Part shown: in pieces, positions 19,250-19,693 of the stretch
How positions within the stretch are numbered: the stretch's first letter is position 1
Layout of the letters: each line of letters opens with the position of its first letter
From: UBA920 sp964424635
Lineage (GTDB): Bacteria; Patescibacteriota; Doudnabacteria; UBA920
Assembly: GCA_964424635.1 (NCBI GenBank)
Contig: CAYRJC010000013.1
Location: forward strand, 1 to 19,693
Direction: 5' to 3'
DNA length: 19,693 nt
Position numbers and translations under genes: made by a program
The notes under the pieces: generated by a model
Seen by the model: the letters and a program-made list of their open reading frames with translations, nothing else
What the model was told of the DNA's origin: nothing
The model's database searches: none

Positions 19250-19693
19250 ATGATTTTTAATCTTTATGACGAGGCGGATATAGAGTTAATTCAAAACGCT
19301 TTTAGAGGAGTGAATGTGGGATTAACATCAGGAAGCTTTGATTTATTTCATGCTGCGCATGAACAATACCTGGACTCATGTCGCAGGCATTGTGGTCGTG
19401 ATGGTTTATTGGTTGTAGGGGTGGACTCAGATGATCTTGTTAGAGCCAGAAAAGGACCAAACCGCCCAGTAATTCCAGAAGCCGAGCGGCTTTCTGTAAT
19501 CGCAGGAAGAAAAAGTGTAGCTGCTGCCTTTATACTAGGCACAGCTAAAGACTTTGGTTATGCAGCAAAAATTTTAAAAGCAAAGTTTATTCTTAAAAAC
19601 CAAGACTACCAAGGTAAAAATATTGTGGTTTATGGAACCGAAGTTCCGGGTTCGAAACTAATTATTGTTCCTGATTTTGAAAGAACCGAATCT
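19250..19693 (+). CDS. Cytidylyltransferase-like nucleotidyltransferase, 3' end beyond the window
   Basis: 148 codons are open to the window edge with no stop. VGLTSGSFDLFHAAHEQYL (about 24-42) is the nucleotidyltransferase signature GxFDxxHxxH, here with AA between the His where many members have xG. VVGVDSDDLVRARKGPNRPV (about 58-77) and IPEAERLSVIAG follow as in glycerol-3-phosphate cytidylyltransferase and RfaE-type proteins. Family enzymes join a nucleotide to a phosphorylated sugar or alcohol; the exact substrate is not predictable. GGAGG lies 4 nt before the ATG. Confidence 0.85.
   Translation, partial: MIFNLYDEADIELIQNAFRGVNVGLTSGSFDLFHAAHEQYLDSCRRHCGRDGLLVVGVDSDDLVRARKGPNRPVIPEAERLSVIAGRKSVAAAFILGTAKDFGYAAKILKAKFILKNQDYQGKNIVVYGTEVPGSKLIIVPDFERTES

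Noticed and set aside
19348..19542. Reverse-strand open frame of 64 codons near the window end
   Set aside because: Shadow of the cytidylyltransferase-like gene.
1..19693. Alternative genetic code with TGA read as glycine or tryptophan
   Set aside because: TGA ends several well-bounded genes here and does not occur inside the conserved domains, so the standard code fits.
1..19693. CRISPR array, prophage, transposase or integrase
   Set aside because: No regular direct-repeat array and no mobile-element protein signatures were seen on either strand.

Overview
The window is an AT-rich, densely packed bacterial segment with short intergenic gaps and mostly short to medium genes. The standard code fits: TGA closes the amine oxidase gene, the second sigma factor gene and others. 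Several features suggest a Patescibacteria (Candidate Phyla Radiation) genome, probably Parcubacteria-like. These are a DUF5667 protein beside an ECF sigma factor, secreted proteins with the short ~45-residue repeat common in that group, tiny conserved-looking membrane proteins, and frequent U-rich hairpin terminators. The lineage is an inference from content and style; no rRNA is present to settle it. A 10-N scaffold gap lies at 17097-17106.

Layout. 1-1630: an ECF sigma factor overlaps a DUF5667 membrane protein whose reading frame breaks at an eight-A run and continues in another frame to 1563. 1643-1891: a consensus promoter, a short structured leader with a possible kissing-loop fold, and tRNA-His with encoded CCA. 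1906-3382: a TspO-like membrane protein, a cupin, a 49-residue membrane protein, and a decayed second copy of the cupin behind the remnant of a Rossmann-type gene. 3385-3980: a reverse-strand basic protein with PD-(D/E)XK nuclease-like residues. 4170-6771: two convergent secreted proteins, one beta-propeller-like and one with three repeats. 6819-7474: a SET-domain methyltransferase preceded by what looks like a SAM-I-type riboswitch with its own consensus promoter and terminator. 7587-8660: a small unknown protein followed by a JAMM/MPN-like protein. 8678-10141: a DUF4173/DUF4153 membrane protein. 10269-12929: a leaderless flavin amine oxidase translationally coupled to an MFS transporter. 12957-14899: a YerC/TrpR-like regulator, a glutamate-cysteine-ligase-like protein and a gamma-glutamylcyclotransferase. 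14901-17094: reverse-strand stress-type genes (GNAT, hemerythrin, GlsB/YeaQ, a 39-residue acidic protein, an unknown 89-residue protein). 17107-19086: a secreted Gly-rich protein cut by the gap, a membrane protein with an OB-like tail, and a second ECF sigma factor. 19168-19693: the start of a cytidylyltransferase-like gene with a small structured leader.

The points most worth a second look are the SAM riboswitch upstream of a SET-domain enzyme; the pairing of a GCS-like ligase with a gamma-glutamylcyclotransferase behind a TrpR-like regulator; the A-run frameshift; the possible kissing-loop leader RNA; a recurrent promoter layout (TGn extended -10, then 6-7 nt, then ATG) implying leaderless mRNAs on the plus strand while many reverse-strand genes carry strong Shine-Dalgarno sites; and the decaying cupin duplicate.
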